From: Prevotella sp.
GTDB lineage: Bacteria; Bacteroidota; Bacteroidia; Bacteroidales; Bacteroidaceae
DNA length: 58,697 bases
NCBI GenBank assembly: GCA_020026195.1
Contig: JAHHQW010000007.1
Location: forward strand, 1 to 58,697
Direction of reading: 5' to 3'
The notes beneath the pieces are model-generated. The model was not told where the DNA came from. It was given only the letters and a program-made list of their open reading frames with translations, and did no database searches. A program made the position numbers and the translations under genes. Positions 18,568 to 25,945 of this stretch are shown one piece after another. Position 1 is the first letter of the stretch. The number at the start of each line of letters is the position of its first letter.

Positions 18568-19502
18568 GATATTTCTTCAGTAAGCACCTTACACATTGTT
18601 TCATGTTTATAGTGCATGTATTTATACATTATAGTAAATACAACTATCTCAACTAACATATACACCCACGGACATCCTAACAGGCATGTGATATAAATTG
18701 TTATCGCACGCGAATTGAATGTAAGCAGGTTAGTATATTTCATCAGTGGTCTGCTGCCATCGAGAAGTTTTTTCTTTGTTTCTACAGGTATTTTAAGCGG
18801 TGAACCATACTTCTCCTGCGCAAGTGCAAAGAAACGCGCAAACATTGGTGTACGTTTCTCCTGACTCCGACAGTAACGTGCATAGAAGAAATAAAACAGT
18901 TTGTCGAGCGTTGCTCCTTTTTTTGGAAGGCTGTCTAATATTTCTTTCTGCTGACGGTACGAATTTAGTTCGCTACCTTCTTTTCCCAATAGGAAATAAA
19001 GATGAATCTGTCGGTAATAATCGGCAAGAGAACTCTGAGGCGAATGGCACATGATACCTGCAACTACAGCAAGTCCCCAGATTATAAAGCCCCATTCCAT
19101 ATCTGTACCGGGAATTGTCTGCGGCATCATTCTCAGACATATCGCAATATATATGCACGCAAACCACACGTCACCGGCAAAACCATCAAGCATACGACCT
19201 ATCAGGGTTTTCTGTCCTGTCAGTCGTGCAAGCTGTCCGTCGGTACTGTCACAGAAATTGGCAAACATAAGCAGTATGACACCTGCAATGTTATGCTCTA
19301 AGTCTGTATAATAAAACATGTATGCTGCCGCCATTCCTAAGAATATGGAAAGAATGGTAATGGTGTTTGGATGCACGCCTAACTTCTTCCACATCAGTGC
19401 AAAAGCAAGTCCAATAGGACGAGTAAAATGCACATCAAGCCATTCTTCCGTGTCTTCCGACTTGAAAGATGCTTTAAGAAGTTGTTTAAAGTTAGATGTC
19501 AT
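18564..19502 (-). CDS. CDP-alcohol phosphotransferase, probable phosphatidylinositol-forming enzyme
   Basis: A 312-residue inner-membrane enzyme of the CDP-alcohol phosphotransferase family. The signature is present: Asp85, Asp88-Gly89, Ala92-Arg93, Gly102, Asp106. The fourth Asp, normally four residues after the third, is at 111 instead of 110 ('LDGFAGD'). Four to six membrane helices follow a soluble N-terminal arm of about 30 residues; a basic loop of about 60 residues (about 165-225) separates the helix pairs. Within this cluster it most likely joins inositol to a lipid, either CDP-diacylglycerol + inositol phosphate or CDP-inositol + diacylglycerol. The adjacent nucleotidyltransferase favours the second. 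Overlaps both neighbours. Confidence 0.85.
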   Translation of the reverse strand: MTSNFKQLLKASFKSEDTEEWLDVHFTRPIGLAFALMWKKLGVHPNTITILSIFLGMAAAYMFYYTDLEHNIAGVILLMFANFCDSTDGQLARLTGQKTLIGRMLDGFAGDVWFACIYIAICLRMMPQTIPGTDMEWGFIIWGLAVVAGIMCHSPQSSLADYYRQIHLYFLLGKEGSELNSYRQQKEILDSLPKKGATLDKLFYFFYARYCRSQEKRTPMFARFFALAQEKYGSPLKIPVETKKKLLDGSRPLMKYTNLLTFNSRAITIYITCLLGCPWVYMLVEIVVFTIMYKYMHYKHETMCKVLTEEIS

Positions 19503-20295
19503 CTCTTTTAATATATTTCTTATTTATAAGTTCTACAATGGCCTCAGCTGCCTCGGTTCTACACCTTGAAAAACTTGGCCAGTCGTTAAAATCTATTATT
19601 GCAAAAGTTCCGTCAGCTCTCACTATACAGTCTCCCCCGCATACGGGAGTGTCAAGAAGTCGTGCCAGCTGCATTACCTTATCTTTGAGTTCTGTCTTTT
19701 CAAACCCATAATGTTCTGCCCTGCCGTTACGGAGTTCGTTGTCGAACTTAAACTTACCGTCGTCGGTAGGATAATATATGCGAAAGAAATCTGTCCCTTC
19801 TACAGCATAAAACTTTATCAGATCGCCAGGAACATGTGCCTCTGTGGTTACATTATTTATTCCGCGTGCAGAAAACAGTTCTATCAGACGTTTTAATTCT
19901 GCATCATCGGCTGCAAACATTACGTCACTGCACCCCTGAGGCTGCCCGTCGCCACGTTTCACCCAATATCCGTATGATCCTTTATCTGGTGTCATAGGAA
20001 TATTGTTGCTGCGCATTACATTACGTACATTCTGCTTGCTACACCATTGAGGACTCATGGCACCGTTTAAAGATGCCTTACCTGTTTTTTCTATCATACT
20101 ACGTGCATGCTCGGAACGTGCCATGGTTATACACAAATCTGTGTCGTTGCTTAACTTGCAGTCGTCATCGTGCAAGCATTCCACTACATTTCCTTCGTCA
20201 CGTAATAATCTGACCACTGCATCCATTATGAGCCGGTCTTTCTCTTCTGAATTAGGAGAATAACGTCCGGCCCTGTATATGGCTGCTATCTTCAT
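19492..20295 (-). CDS. ATP-grasp family protein of unknown substrate in the inositol cluster
   Basis: A 267-residue protein resembling the ATP-grasp fold (ATP-dependent carboxylate-amine or carboxylate-thiol ligases). The C-terminal segment 'GGDCIVRADGTFAIIDFND' carries the acidic metal-ATP ligands, preceded by 'VPGDLIKFYAV' and 'YWVKRGDG' segments typical of the ATP-binding domain. An N-terminal Rossmann-like part (1-110) begins 'MKIAAIYRAGRYSPNSEEKD'. No signal peptide, so cytosolic. It overlaps its neighbours on both sides (11 and 4 bases), so it is firmly part of the inositol operon, yet neither published route to phosphatidylinositol needs a ligase. Substrate unknown. Confidence 0.75.
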   Translation of the reverse strand: MKIAAIYRAGRYSPNSEEKDRLIMDAVVRLLRDEGNVVECLHDDDCKLSNDTDLCITMARSEHARSMIEKTGKASLNGAMSPQWCSKQNVRNVMRSNNIPMTPDKGSYGYWVKRGDGQPQGCSDVMFAADDAELKRLIELFSARGINNVTTEAHVPGDLIKFYAVEGTDFFRIYYPTDDGKFKFDNELRNGRAEHYGFEKTELKDKVMQLARLLDTPVCGGDCIVRADGTFAIIDFNDWPSFSRCRTEAAEAIVELINKKYIKRDDI

Positions 20296-21002
20296 TCGTT
20301 TAAGAATTCTTCTGCCTTACGTATGTCGTCAGCATGATCAACGTCTATAATTTTATCAAATGCGTATGCCTTAACTGTAAGTCCGTCCTTCAGAAGGGCA
20401 CGCTGGAAATTTCGCATGTGCTTCTCGCCGCGCTCGATACACGCATCAAGAGTCTTCATTGCACGAGGATTAAGTCCGTATATTCCGCCAGAAACGTAAC
20501 GACAATTTTCTTTATCGTCACAGAATGCTGTAATATTATCTGCATTATCGGCATCAACATACAGAGGTTTTTCGTCATCAACAAATTCTGTAACTCCCAT
20601 CAGACAGTCTGTAGTTCCTGCTGTAGTCATTTCTTCAAATTTCTGAACGTAATCTAAGAACGCATTTTCTTTGAAAATAGTATCTACAGTAGTAAGACAA
20701 AAAGGTTCTTTACGCAGATATCTGCTGATTTCGTGCAGACTATGCATTGAACTTTCTGTTGTTTTTGTGATTATTGTGAGCGGAAGATCTTTTTCGTCTC
20801 TAATCTTAACCAGATGCTGTTTTACATCTTCGTAAAGGTCGTTACAGATAACGATAATCTCTGAAGCATTACACTCACTGAATATGCGCATAAGTCTGTC
20901 TATGAGCATTTCACCATTTACCTTAACCAATGGTTTTGAAACTTCCACGCCTTCGCTGGCAAGTCTCTCTCCTAATCCTGCGGCTATTATTGCGAATTTC
21001 AT
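20292..21002 (-). CDS. Sugar-type nucleotidyltransferase, probable CTP:inositol-1-phosphate cytidylyltransferase
   Basis: A 236-residue GT-A-fold nucleotidyltransferase of the GlmU/RmlA/IspD class. The nucleotide-binding signature is 'AAGLGERL' (7-14) with 'SKPLVKVNG' (22-30). The metal Asp is in 'LTTVDTIF'. The start at 21002 puts the signature at the N-terminus as usual; the open frame upstream of it (16 codons) lacks family character. First gene of the inositol operon, overlapping the ATP-grasp gene by four bases. By analogy with archaeal and Thermotoga di-inositol-phosphate synthesis, its likely product is CDP-inositol; CTP specificity is inferred from context. Confidence 0.82.
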   Translation of the reverse strand: MKFAIIAAGLGERLASEGVEVSKPLVKVNGEMLIDRLMRIFSECNASEIIVICNDLYEDVKQHLVKIRDEKDLPLTIITKTTESSMHSLHEISRYLRKEPFCLTTVDTIFKENAFLDYVQKFEEMTTAGTTDCLMGVTEFVDDEKPLYVDADNADNITAFCDDKENCRYVSGGIYGLNPRAMKTLDACIERGEKHMRNFQRALLKDGLTVKAYAFDKIIDVDHADDIRKAEEFLNE

Positions 21003-21048
21003 TTTTATAGAGTTTACGTTAATTGTGCAACTACATACTAAAAGTAAC

Positions 21049-21090
21049 AAGGAACGTACATAACTCTAACAAAAGATATGCACGTTCCTT
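21049..21090 (-). terminator. Hairpin after pepD, before the inositol operon
   Basis: A 9-bp stem (AAGGAACGT / ACGTTCCTT) with a 24-base loop lies between the pepD stop and the nucleotidyltransferase start. The T-run is weak, so some read-through into the inositol operon is possible. I find no clear promoter in the 110-base gap. Confidence 0.55.
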
Positions 21091-21112
21091 AAAACATTGT
21101 ATATGTTTTTAA

Positions 21113-22573
21113 TTATTTCTTCTCGGGAATGTTAGCGAGAACCTCGAGCAGGTGATCCCATACCATCTGTACTGTAGGTATGTAAAGACGCTCGTCTGGT
21201 GTATGAACATCACGGAGTGTCGGACCAAATGAAACCATATCCATGTCAGGATATTTCTCTGAGAACAAACCACACTCAAGACCTGCGTGAATACCAAGAA
21301 CCTTAGGATCCTTACCAAACAGTTTCTTGTATGTTTCAACAACAATTGCTGTAAGTTTGCTTTCTGCATTCATCTTCCATGCTGGGTAACGGTCGCCCTG
21401 TTCTACCTTAGCACCTGCCAGCTCGAATGTAGCACGTATTGTGTTAGCCATATTCTGCAGATTGCTCATTACGTTAGAACGCTGAGAAGCTACGATGTTA
21501 ATCTTATTGTCTGATGTCTTTATGCTTGCAATGTTGCTTGATGTCTCTGTCATGTTGTTAAGAGCTTCGTCCTGACATACTGCAAATACACCGTTATGAA
21601 CACCCTGCATAGCCATGATAAGCTTGCGACCTGTTTCTTCGGGAAGAACTTTCTCTGCCTTTTCTTCTGTCAGGCCAAATTCCATAGTCTTGTCTGTTAC
21701 ATGGAATTCTTCTCTTACACCTTCCTGGAATGCTGCCCAGTCTGCCTTAACTTCAGCAACCTTTGAGCTTTCAACAGCGAATACTACCTTTCCGTCACGA
21801 GGAATAGCATTGTGCATCTTACCTGAGTTGAATGAAGCAAGACGGAGGTTCATCTTGTTCTGCTCCATATAGATGAAACGAGTAAGAATCTTAATACCGT
21901 TAGCACGCTTCTTGTTAATATCATCACCAGAGTGACCGCCTGTAAGACCCTTCAGTGAAGCCATCATGAATGTCATTCCTGCAGGAGCCTCTTCTTTAGT
22001 ATAGTCAAATTCAATATATGTTGTGATACCACCTGCACAGCTTACGAAAATCTGACCTTCGTCTTCACTATCAAGGTTGATAAGCATCTTACCCTTCATG
22101 AAGTTAGGTTTCATTCCGAATGCACCTGTCATACCTGTCTCTTCGTCTCTTGTGAAAAGACATTCGATAGGACCGTGCTTTATATCGTTGCTGTCAAGGA
22201 TTGCAAGTTCAATTGCACATCCGATACCATCGTCGGCACCAAGTGTAGTACCCTTAGCTCTCAGCCATTCACCATCAACATATGTCTGGATAGGATCGTT
22301 ATCAAAATCGAAATCTATATCAACGAGCTTATCACAAACCATATCGCTGTGGCTCTGAAGGACTACCATTTCTTTGTTCTCGTAACCAGGAGTTGCAGCC
22401 TTACGGATAATTACGTTGCCTGCTTCGTCTACCTGTGTGTCGAGACCGCGGCTTTCACCAAATTCTTTTAAGTAAGCAATGATTTTCTCTTCTCTTTTAG
22501 AAGGGCGAGGAATCTGATTAATTCTTGCGAACTGTTCAAAGACGCAAGAAGGTTTCAAATCGTTTTTATTCAT
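21113..22573 (-). CDS. pepD: Aminoacyl-histidine dipeptidase (M20)
   Basis: A 486-residue zinc dipeptidase that splits dipeptides such as carnosine and other Xaa-His substrates in the cytosol. M20 metal-site landmarks appear in order: 'LQSHSDMVCDK' near 78-88, 'LGADDGIGCA' near 113-122 and 'FTRDEETGMTGAFG' near 145-158. A lid domain spans about 200-380, and the last His-containing segment is 'GIHAGLECGLF'. Length fits PepD. A minus-strand -7-like CAAAAATA at 22625-22632 faces the -7 of the divergent plus-strand gene; the -33 is not convincing. Confidence 0.95.
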   Translation of the reverse strand: MNKNDLKPSCVFEQFARINQIPRPSKREEKIIAYLKEFGESRGLDTQVDEAGNVIIRKAATPGYENKEMVVLQSHSDMVCDKLVDIDFDFDNDPIQTYVDGEWLRAKGTTLGADDGIGCAIELAILDSNDIKHGPIECLFTRDEETGMTGAFGMKPNFMKGKMLINLDSEDEGQIFVSCAGGITTYIEFDYTKEEAPAGMTFMMASLKGLTGGHSGDDINKKRANGIKILTRFIYMEQNKMNLRLASFNSGKMHNAIPRDGKVVFAVESSKVAEVKADWAAFQEGVREEFHVTDKTMEFGLTEEKAEKVLPEETGRKLIMAMQGVHNGVFAVCQDEALNNMTETSSNIASIKTSDNKINIVASQRSNVMSNLQNMANTIRATFELAGAKVEQGDRYPAWKMNAESKLTAIVVETYKKLFGKDPKVLGIHAGLECGLFSEKYPDMDMVSFGPTLRDVHTPDERLYIPTVQMVWDHLLEVLANIPEKK

Positions 22574-22612
22574 TATTATTAGTTTTATGTGACTTATTTG
22601 TTAATAAATAGT

Positions 22613-22632
22613 TATCTTTGCATGCAAAAATA
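22613..22632. promoter_or_regulatory. Face-to-face -7 elements between pepD and the membrane protein gene
   Basis: TATCTTTG (22613-22620) points right and its mirror CAAAAATA (22625-22632) points left, around the palindrome TTTGCATGCAAA. Neither has a good TTTG at the expected -33 distance, so the pair may need an activator or be only partly functional. Confidence 0.5.
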
Positions 22633-22638
22633 ATAAAT

Positions 22639-22863
22639 ATGGTACAATTATTACTACTTACACTGTTAATAATTGCAATTTCACTGGCTTTATTAAGCGT
22701 TAAGGTGATTTTTGTGAAAAATGGATACTTTTCTTCACAGCATGTACACGACAATCCGGGCTTACGTTCTATGAGGATTCACTGCGTAATGGATCAGGAC
22801 AAGGAAGCACGTAATAGGAAAGGTTATATTAAGAATAAGATTAAATTAAATAAGGACAAATAA
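22639..22863 (+). CDS. Small conserved membrane protein
   Basis: A 74-residue protein with one N-terminal membrane helix (about 3-24) and a basic cytosolic tail. The middle segment 'KVIFVKNGYFSSQHV' then 'MRIHCVMDQDKEARNR' looks like a family I remember from Bacteroidetes genomes, annotated hypothetical, distantly like NqrM-type proteins but with a single Cys instead of a Cys cluster. The start at 22639 is chosen because an upstream ATG at 22618 overlaps the -7 element. It ends one base before the OmpH-like gene, so they form an operon. Function unknown. Confidence 0.7.
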   Translation: MVQLLLLTLLIIAISLALLSVKVIFVKNGYFSSQHVHDNPGLRSMRIHCVMDQDKEARNRKGYIKNKIKLNKDK

Positions 22864-22864
22864 T

Positions 22865-23464
22865 ATGAAGACATTTGGAAAATTCGGCGTTGCTGCCATT
22901 GCTGCAGCTGCGCTTGTACTTGGTTCTTGCAACAACGGTACACAGAAGAATGCAGCTCCGGCTCAGACAGAGACAGCTACAGCTGCTGCCAATAGCGAAC
23001 TGAAGATTGGATACATCGTATACGATTCAATCTTTACACAGTATGAATTCTGTAAGGAATCAAAGGCTGCTCTCGAAAAGAAGCTTCAGAACATACAGGC
23101 CACTGTAACTAAGAAGGAAAAGGCCCTGCAGGCTGCTGCCGCAAAGTTCGAGCAGGACGTACGCAGTAACAAATATACATCACAGCAGCAGGCACAGAGT
23201 GTTCAGGCAGGTATTGAGAAACAGGCTTACGATTTGCAGATTCTGAAGGAGAATCTCATGAACAGCTATGCCAAGGAAGAAGAGAAACTGAACAAGCAGC
23301 TCCAGGAAGACATTGACAGTTTCATCAAGAAATACAATAAGGATGGCAAGTACACATACATCATCACAAAGATGGGTGACAACATTCTTTACGGTGCTCC
23401 TCAGCTTAACATCACTGCAGAAGTTATTGAAGGTCTGAATAAAGCTCACAAAGCTAAGAAATAA
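22865..23464 (+). CDS. OmpH/Skp-like lipoprotein
   Basis: A 199-residue protein with a lipoprotein signal (LGSC, lipidated Cys22) followed by an Ala/Thr-rich linker. The OmpH/Skp domain spans about 45-195, beginning 'LKIGYIVYDSIFTQYEF'; a long coiled coil of Lys/Glu/Gln-rich helices (65-160) forms the tentacles of such chaperones. Skp family members hold outer-membrane proteins in the periplasm. A lipidated version would be membrane-tethered, a variation seen in Bacteroidetes. It follows the small membrane protein by one base and precedes a strong terminator. Confidence 0.88.
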   Translation: MKTFGKFGVAAIAAAALVLGSCNNGTQKNAAPAQTETATAAANSELKIGYIVYDSIFTQYEFCKESKAALEKKLQNIQATVTKKEKALQAAAAKFEQDVRSNKYTSQQQAQSVQAGIEKQAYDLQILKENLMNSYAKEEEKLNKQLQEDIDSFIKKYNKDGKYTYIITKMGDNILYGAPQLNITAEVIEGLNKAHKAKK

Positions 23465-23474
23465 TTATTCATTA

Positions 23475-23513
23475 ATTATGGCGGGTATATCCTTATATCA
23501 TACCCGCCATAAT
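23475..23513 (+). terminator. Terminator after the OmpH-like gene
   Basis: Perfect 14-bp stem (ATTATGGCGGGTAT / ATACCCGCCATAAT) followed by TTTTT, 10 bases after the stop at 23464. Confidence 0.9.
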
Positions 23514-23568
23514 TTTTTACTTTTCACTTTAACTCACTCACTTTTCTTCTTAATTTCACTACAGCATT

Positions 23569-24219
23569 ATGACAAGAAAGGAAAGATATAAATTCTTAAC
23601 CGATTATTTTCTTAAGGAGATGCCAGACGCTAACACAGAACTGCATTACAACAGTAATTTCCAGCTCTTGGTTGCCGTAATACTTAGTGCCCAGTGTACA
23701 GACAAGAGGGTTAACGAGGTAACGCCAGAACTTTTCCGCGTTTATCCCGACGCAGCTGCAATGGCACAGGCTGAAGAATTCGAGATATTCGAGTATGTTA
23801 AGAGTGTTTCTTATCCTAACTCAAAGGCAGCTCATCTTTCAAAGACTGCCAAAATGATTATGAACGACTTCGGAGGCGAGATTCCTTCAGACATAGACTC
23901 TCTGCTGAAACTGCCAGGCGTAGGACGTAAGACAGCCAACGTTATGATGTCAGTAGCTTTCGGTAAGGCTGCGATGGCCGTGGACACTCACGTATATCGC
24001 GTCAGCCACCGTTTAGGTTTAGTCCCCGACGATGCCGATACTCCCAGAAAAGTTGAGGAATGTTTAGTAAAGAATTTTCCTAAAGATATTATTCCGCGTG
24101 CCCATCACTGGCTTATTCTTCACGGAAGATATGTATGCGTAAGTCGTAAGCCCAAATGTGACAAATGTCCTTTTGATGAAATATGTCCTAAGAAACTGGA
24201 AAATTCAAAATTGGAATAA
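23569..24219 (+). CDS. nth: Endonuclease III
   Basis: A 216-residue bifunctional DNA glycosylase/AP lyase that removes oxidised pyrimidines in base-excision repair. The helix-hairpin-helix is 'LPGVGRKTANVMM' with the catalytic Lys in place, and the catalytic Asp is in 'MAVDTHVYRVSHRLGL'. The [4Fe-4S] cluster is CX6CX2CX5C in 'CVSRKPKCDKCPFDEIC'. Length is standard. It stands alone after a terminator; I find no clear promoter in the 55-base gap and no terminator after it. Confidence 0.96.
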   Translation: MTRKERYKFLTDYFLKEMPDANTELHYNSNFQLLVAVILSAQCTDKRVNEVTPELFRVYPDAAAMAQAEEFEIFEYVKSVSYPNSKAAHLSKTAKMIMNDFGGEIPSDIDSLLKLPGVGRKTANVMMSVAFGKAAMAVDTHVYRVSHRLGLVPDDADTPRKVEECLVKNFPKDIIPRAHHWLILHGRYVCVSRKPKCDKCPFDEICPKKLENSKLE

Positions 24220-24526
24220 CCTAGTTCCATAATCTGCCATATACAAATCTCTATTTAACTTACTTATATATACAAGGTAACGACAGAATTCTTTATATCT
24301 GATATATAAGTTAGGAGAATATGTATATCCTTAAATTCTACTATAAAATTCATCATTTTGCTATTTTAATCATTAATCTTATTGTCGTATAAAAAATTAT
24401 ATATGGCTTTTTATAAACATTATTCATAACAAGATACCATTGACATATAAATGGGGTAAAATTTGTATATTGTATACTATATTTACTTGTATTTTTTATG
24501 TCAGCCTAAACAAAACATATAAAACA
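24220..24526. other. AT-rich stretch without a gene
   Basis: Between nth and the promoter of the cobalamin riboswitch. Very AT-rich, with several ATATA runs. No coding frame, clear terminator or known RNA element is visible. Confidence 0.5.
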
Positions 24527-24558
24527 TTTGGTTATTTTAGGATAAAATTATAATTTTG
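24527..24558 (+). promoter_or_regulatory. Promoter of the cobalamin-riboswitch operon
   Basis: TTTG (24527-24530), 20-bp spacer, TAATTTTG (24551-24558). The expected start of transcription is a few bases before the riboswitch, giving a leader of about 380 bases. Confidence 0.8.
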
Positions 24559-24569
24559 CAATCACAACA

Positions 24570-24742
24570 GGTTCGTAGGAATACGATTAAATGGGAACTC
24601 GAGTGAATATTCTCGGACAGTCCGGCTGCTGTAAGTTGTATTATGGGTGCAAACATACACCACTGACCATTTGTATTTTATGCTGGTCGGGAAGGGTTTG
24701 AAGTCCTACAACAAAGTCAGAACACCTGCCGTTGGACACATT
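24570..24742 (+). promoter_or_regulatory. Cobalamin riboswitch
   Basis: The segment carries the conserved blocks of the B12 riboswitch in order: a 5' half with 'GGACAGTCCGGCTGCTGTAA', then 'CACCACTGACC', 'GGTCGGGAAGGG', and a 3' block 'AAGTCAGAACACCTGCC'. It is on the same strand as, and upstream of, the two exported proteins at 24948-27721. B12 binding would normally lower their expression. Confidence 0.93.
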
Positions 24743-24947
24743 AGATGTGCTGTTTCCTGGGTTAAACAGTATCATTAACAAACAATAGGAATAAGAAGGA
24801 TAAAGGTATGCTGCATTATTGCGGCATAGTATAGTAATGTTATGAGATAAAAAGACAAATTAAGACAGAAATATAGAGTTTTTTTAATAATTATTATTTA
24901 ACCAACGGTCATACTGCCATAGCAGTATGGTCATAAAACAAAACAAC
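24743..24947 (+). promoter_or_regulatory. Leader with hairpins between riboswitch and first gene
   Basis: Several hairpins follow the aptamer: CACAT-TAG-ATGTG near 24738-24750, CTGTTT...AAACAG near 24750-24770, ATGCTGC...GCGGCAT near 24810-24828, and a perfect 8-bp CATACTGC-CATA-GCAGTATG at 24910-24929, 18 bases before the ATG. None has a strong T-run, so control is more likely at translation than by termination. Which hairpin is the switch cannot be told by eye. Confidence 0.5.
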
Positions 24948-25934
24948 ATGAAGAAGATTTTATCTCTTTTAATTGTATTTGCAGCATGTTTCTCTAACAT
25001 GATGGCACAGACAACAATGCAGGGTAATAACGCTAACCCTGTTGTAATGAACGGTAATAAGGACATGCGTCCGGGACTCGTTAAGAGCGACCAGACTTTC
25101 ACATTCGACGACATCGAATTCTGGACTGGCGAAGGTAGCAATGAAGCAGCTATTGTTATTCAGTGGAACGACGAGAATACACCTAATACACTTGTATGGG
25201 GTTATCGCTGGGACGGTGAGGCCTGCGGTCTTGACATGGCAATTGCAGTAGCAAAGGCTGATCCACGTCTTGTTGTTCTTACACAGTACACAGGCTCTAT
25301 GGGTAACACAATCTGCGGCTTCGGTTATGGTGAAGAACCTTTCAAAGTAATCTATAACGGCGGAGGCGACAAGGCTAAAGCAGACAAAGCTATTGCAGAA
25401 GGTATGGAAAGCGGTGTCATCTATCATCCTTTCGGTGCCGAAGAAGGAGGACAGCCTGACTACGACTACGATGATTGGTCAGCAGAAGGTGCTCTGCACT
25501 GGAATGCAGGATGGTACAAAGGATACTGGAGCTACAACGTAAGAGACAACCAGACAGATGACTTTGGCTATTCTGGTTTAGGAGCTTCAAGCCGTATGCT
25601 TACTAATGGTTCTTGGGATGCTTGGATGTACAGCGACTTCAATTCAGGAATGGGCTCTCTGAGCGATAAATTCACAGCTGCAACAGCAGTTTCTACTGAT
25701 ATCGACAACGAAGTTATAGCAGACGCAAAGATTCTTGCTAACGACAACATGGTACGTTTCATGAACATGAAGAACTACCAGTGTACAATCTCTGACATTT
25801 CAGGAAAGATCGTTAAGACTTTCACTATTGGTAACAACGACGAACTCGTTAACCTTTCTGTTGCAGCAGGTATGTACATCGTAAACGCTACAGATGGTAA
25901 CGACAACGTTAACTGTAAGTTTATAGTAAAATAA
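24948..25934 (+). CDS. T9SS-exported protein under cobalamin riboswitch control
   Basis: A 328-residue secreted protein. Signal peptide 1-20 (ending MMAQ). The core (about 40-250) has repeated aromatic/acidic phrases such as 'NEAAIVIQWND', 'LVWGYRWDGEACG', 'DYDYDDWS' and 'GALHWNAGWYKGYW'. I recall similar proteins near cobalamin receptors of Bacteroidetes but cannot name a characterised family. The C-terminal 75 residues form a type A T9SS sorting domain ('CTISDISGKIV', 'VAAGMYIVNA', ending CKFIVK). An ATG seven codons earlier lies in the last leader hairpin, so the start at 24948 is preferred. Together with the next gene, it is likely to bind or capture B12 or a B12-carrying protein outside the cell. 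Confidence 0.8.
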   Translation: MKKILSLLIVFAACFSNMMAQTTMQGNNANPVVMNGNKDMRPGLVKSDQTFTFDDIEFWTGEGSNEAAIVIQWNDENTPNTLVWGYRWDGEACGLDMAIAVAKADPRLVVLTQYTGSMGNTICGFGYGEEPFKVIYNGGGDKAKADKAIAEGMESGVIYHPFGAEEGGQPDYDYDDWSAEGALHWNAGWYKGYWSYNVRDNQTDDFGYSGLGASSRMLTNGSWDAWMYSDFNSGMGSLSDKFTAATAVSTDIDNEVIADAKILANDNMVRFMNMKNYQCTISDISGKIVKTFTIGNNDELVNLSVAAGMYIVNATDGNDNVNCKFIVK

Positions 25935-25945
25935 AATAAAAACAC

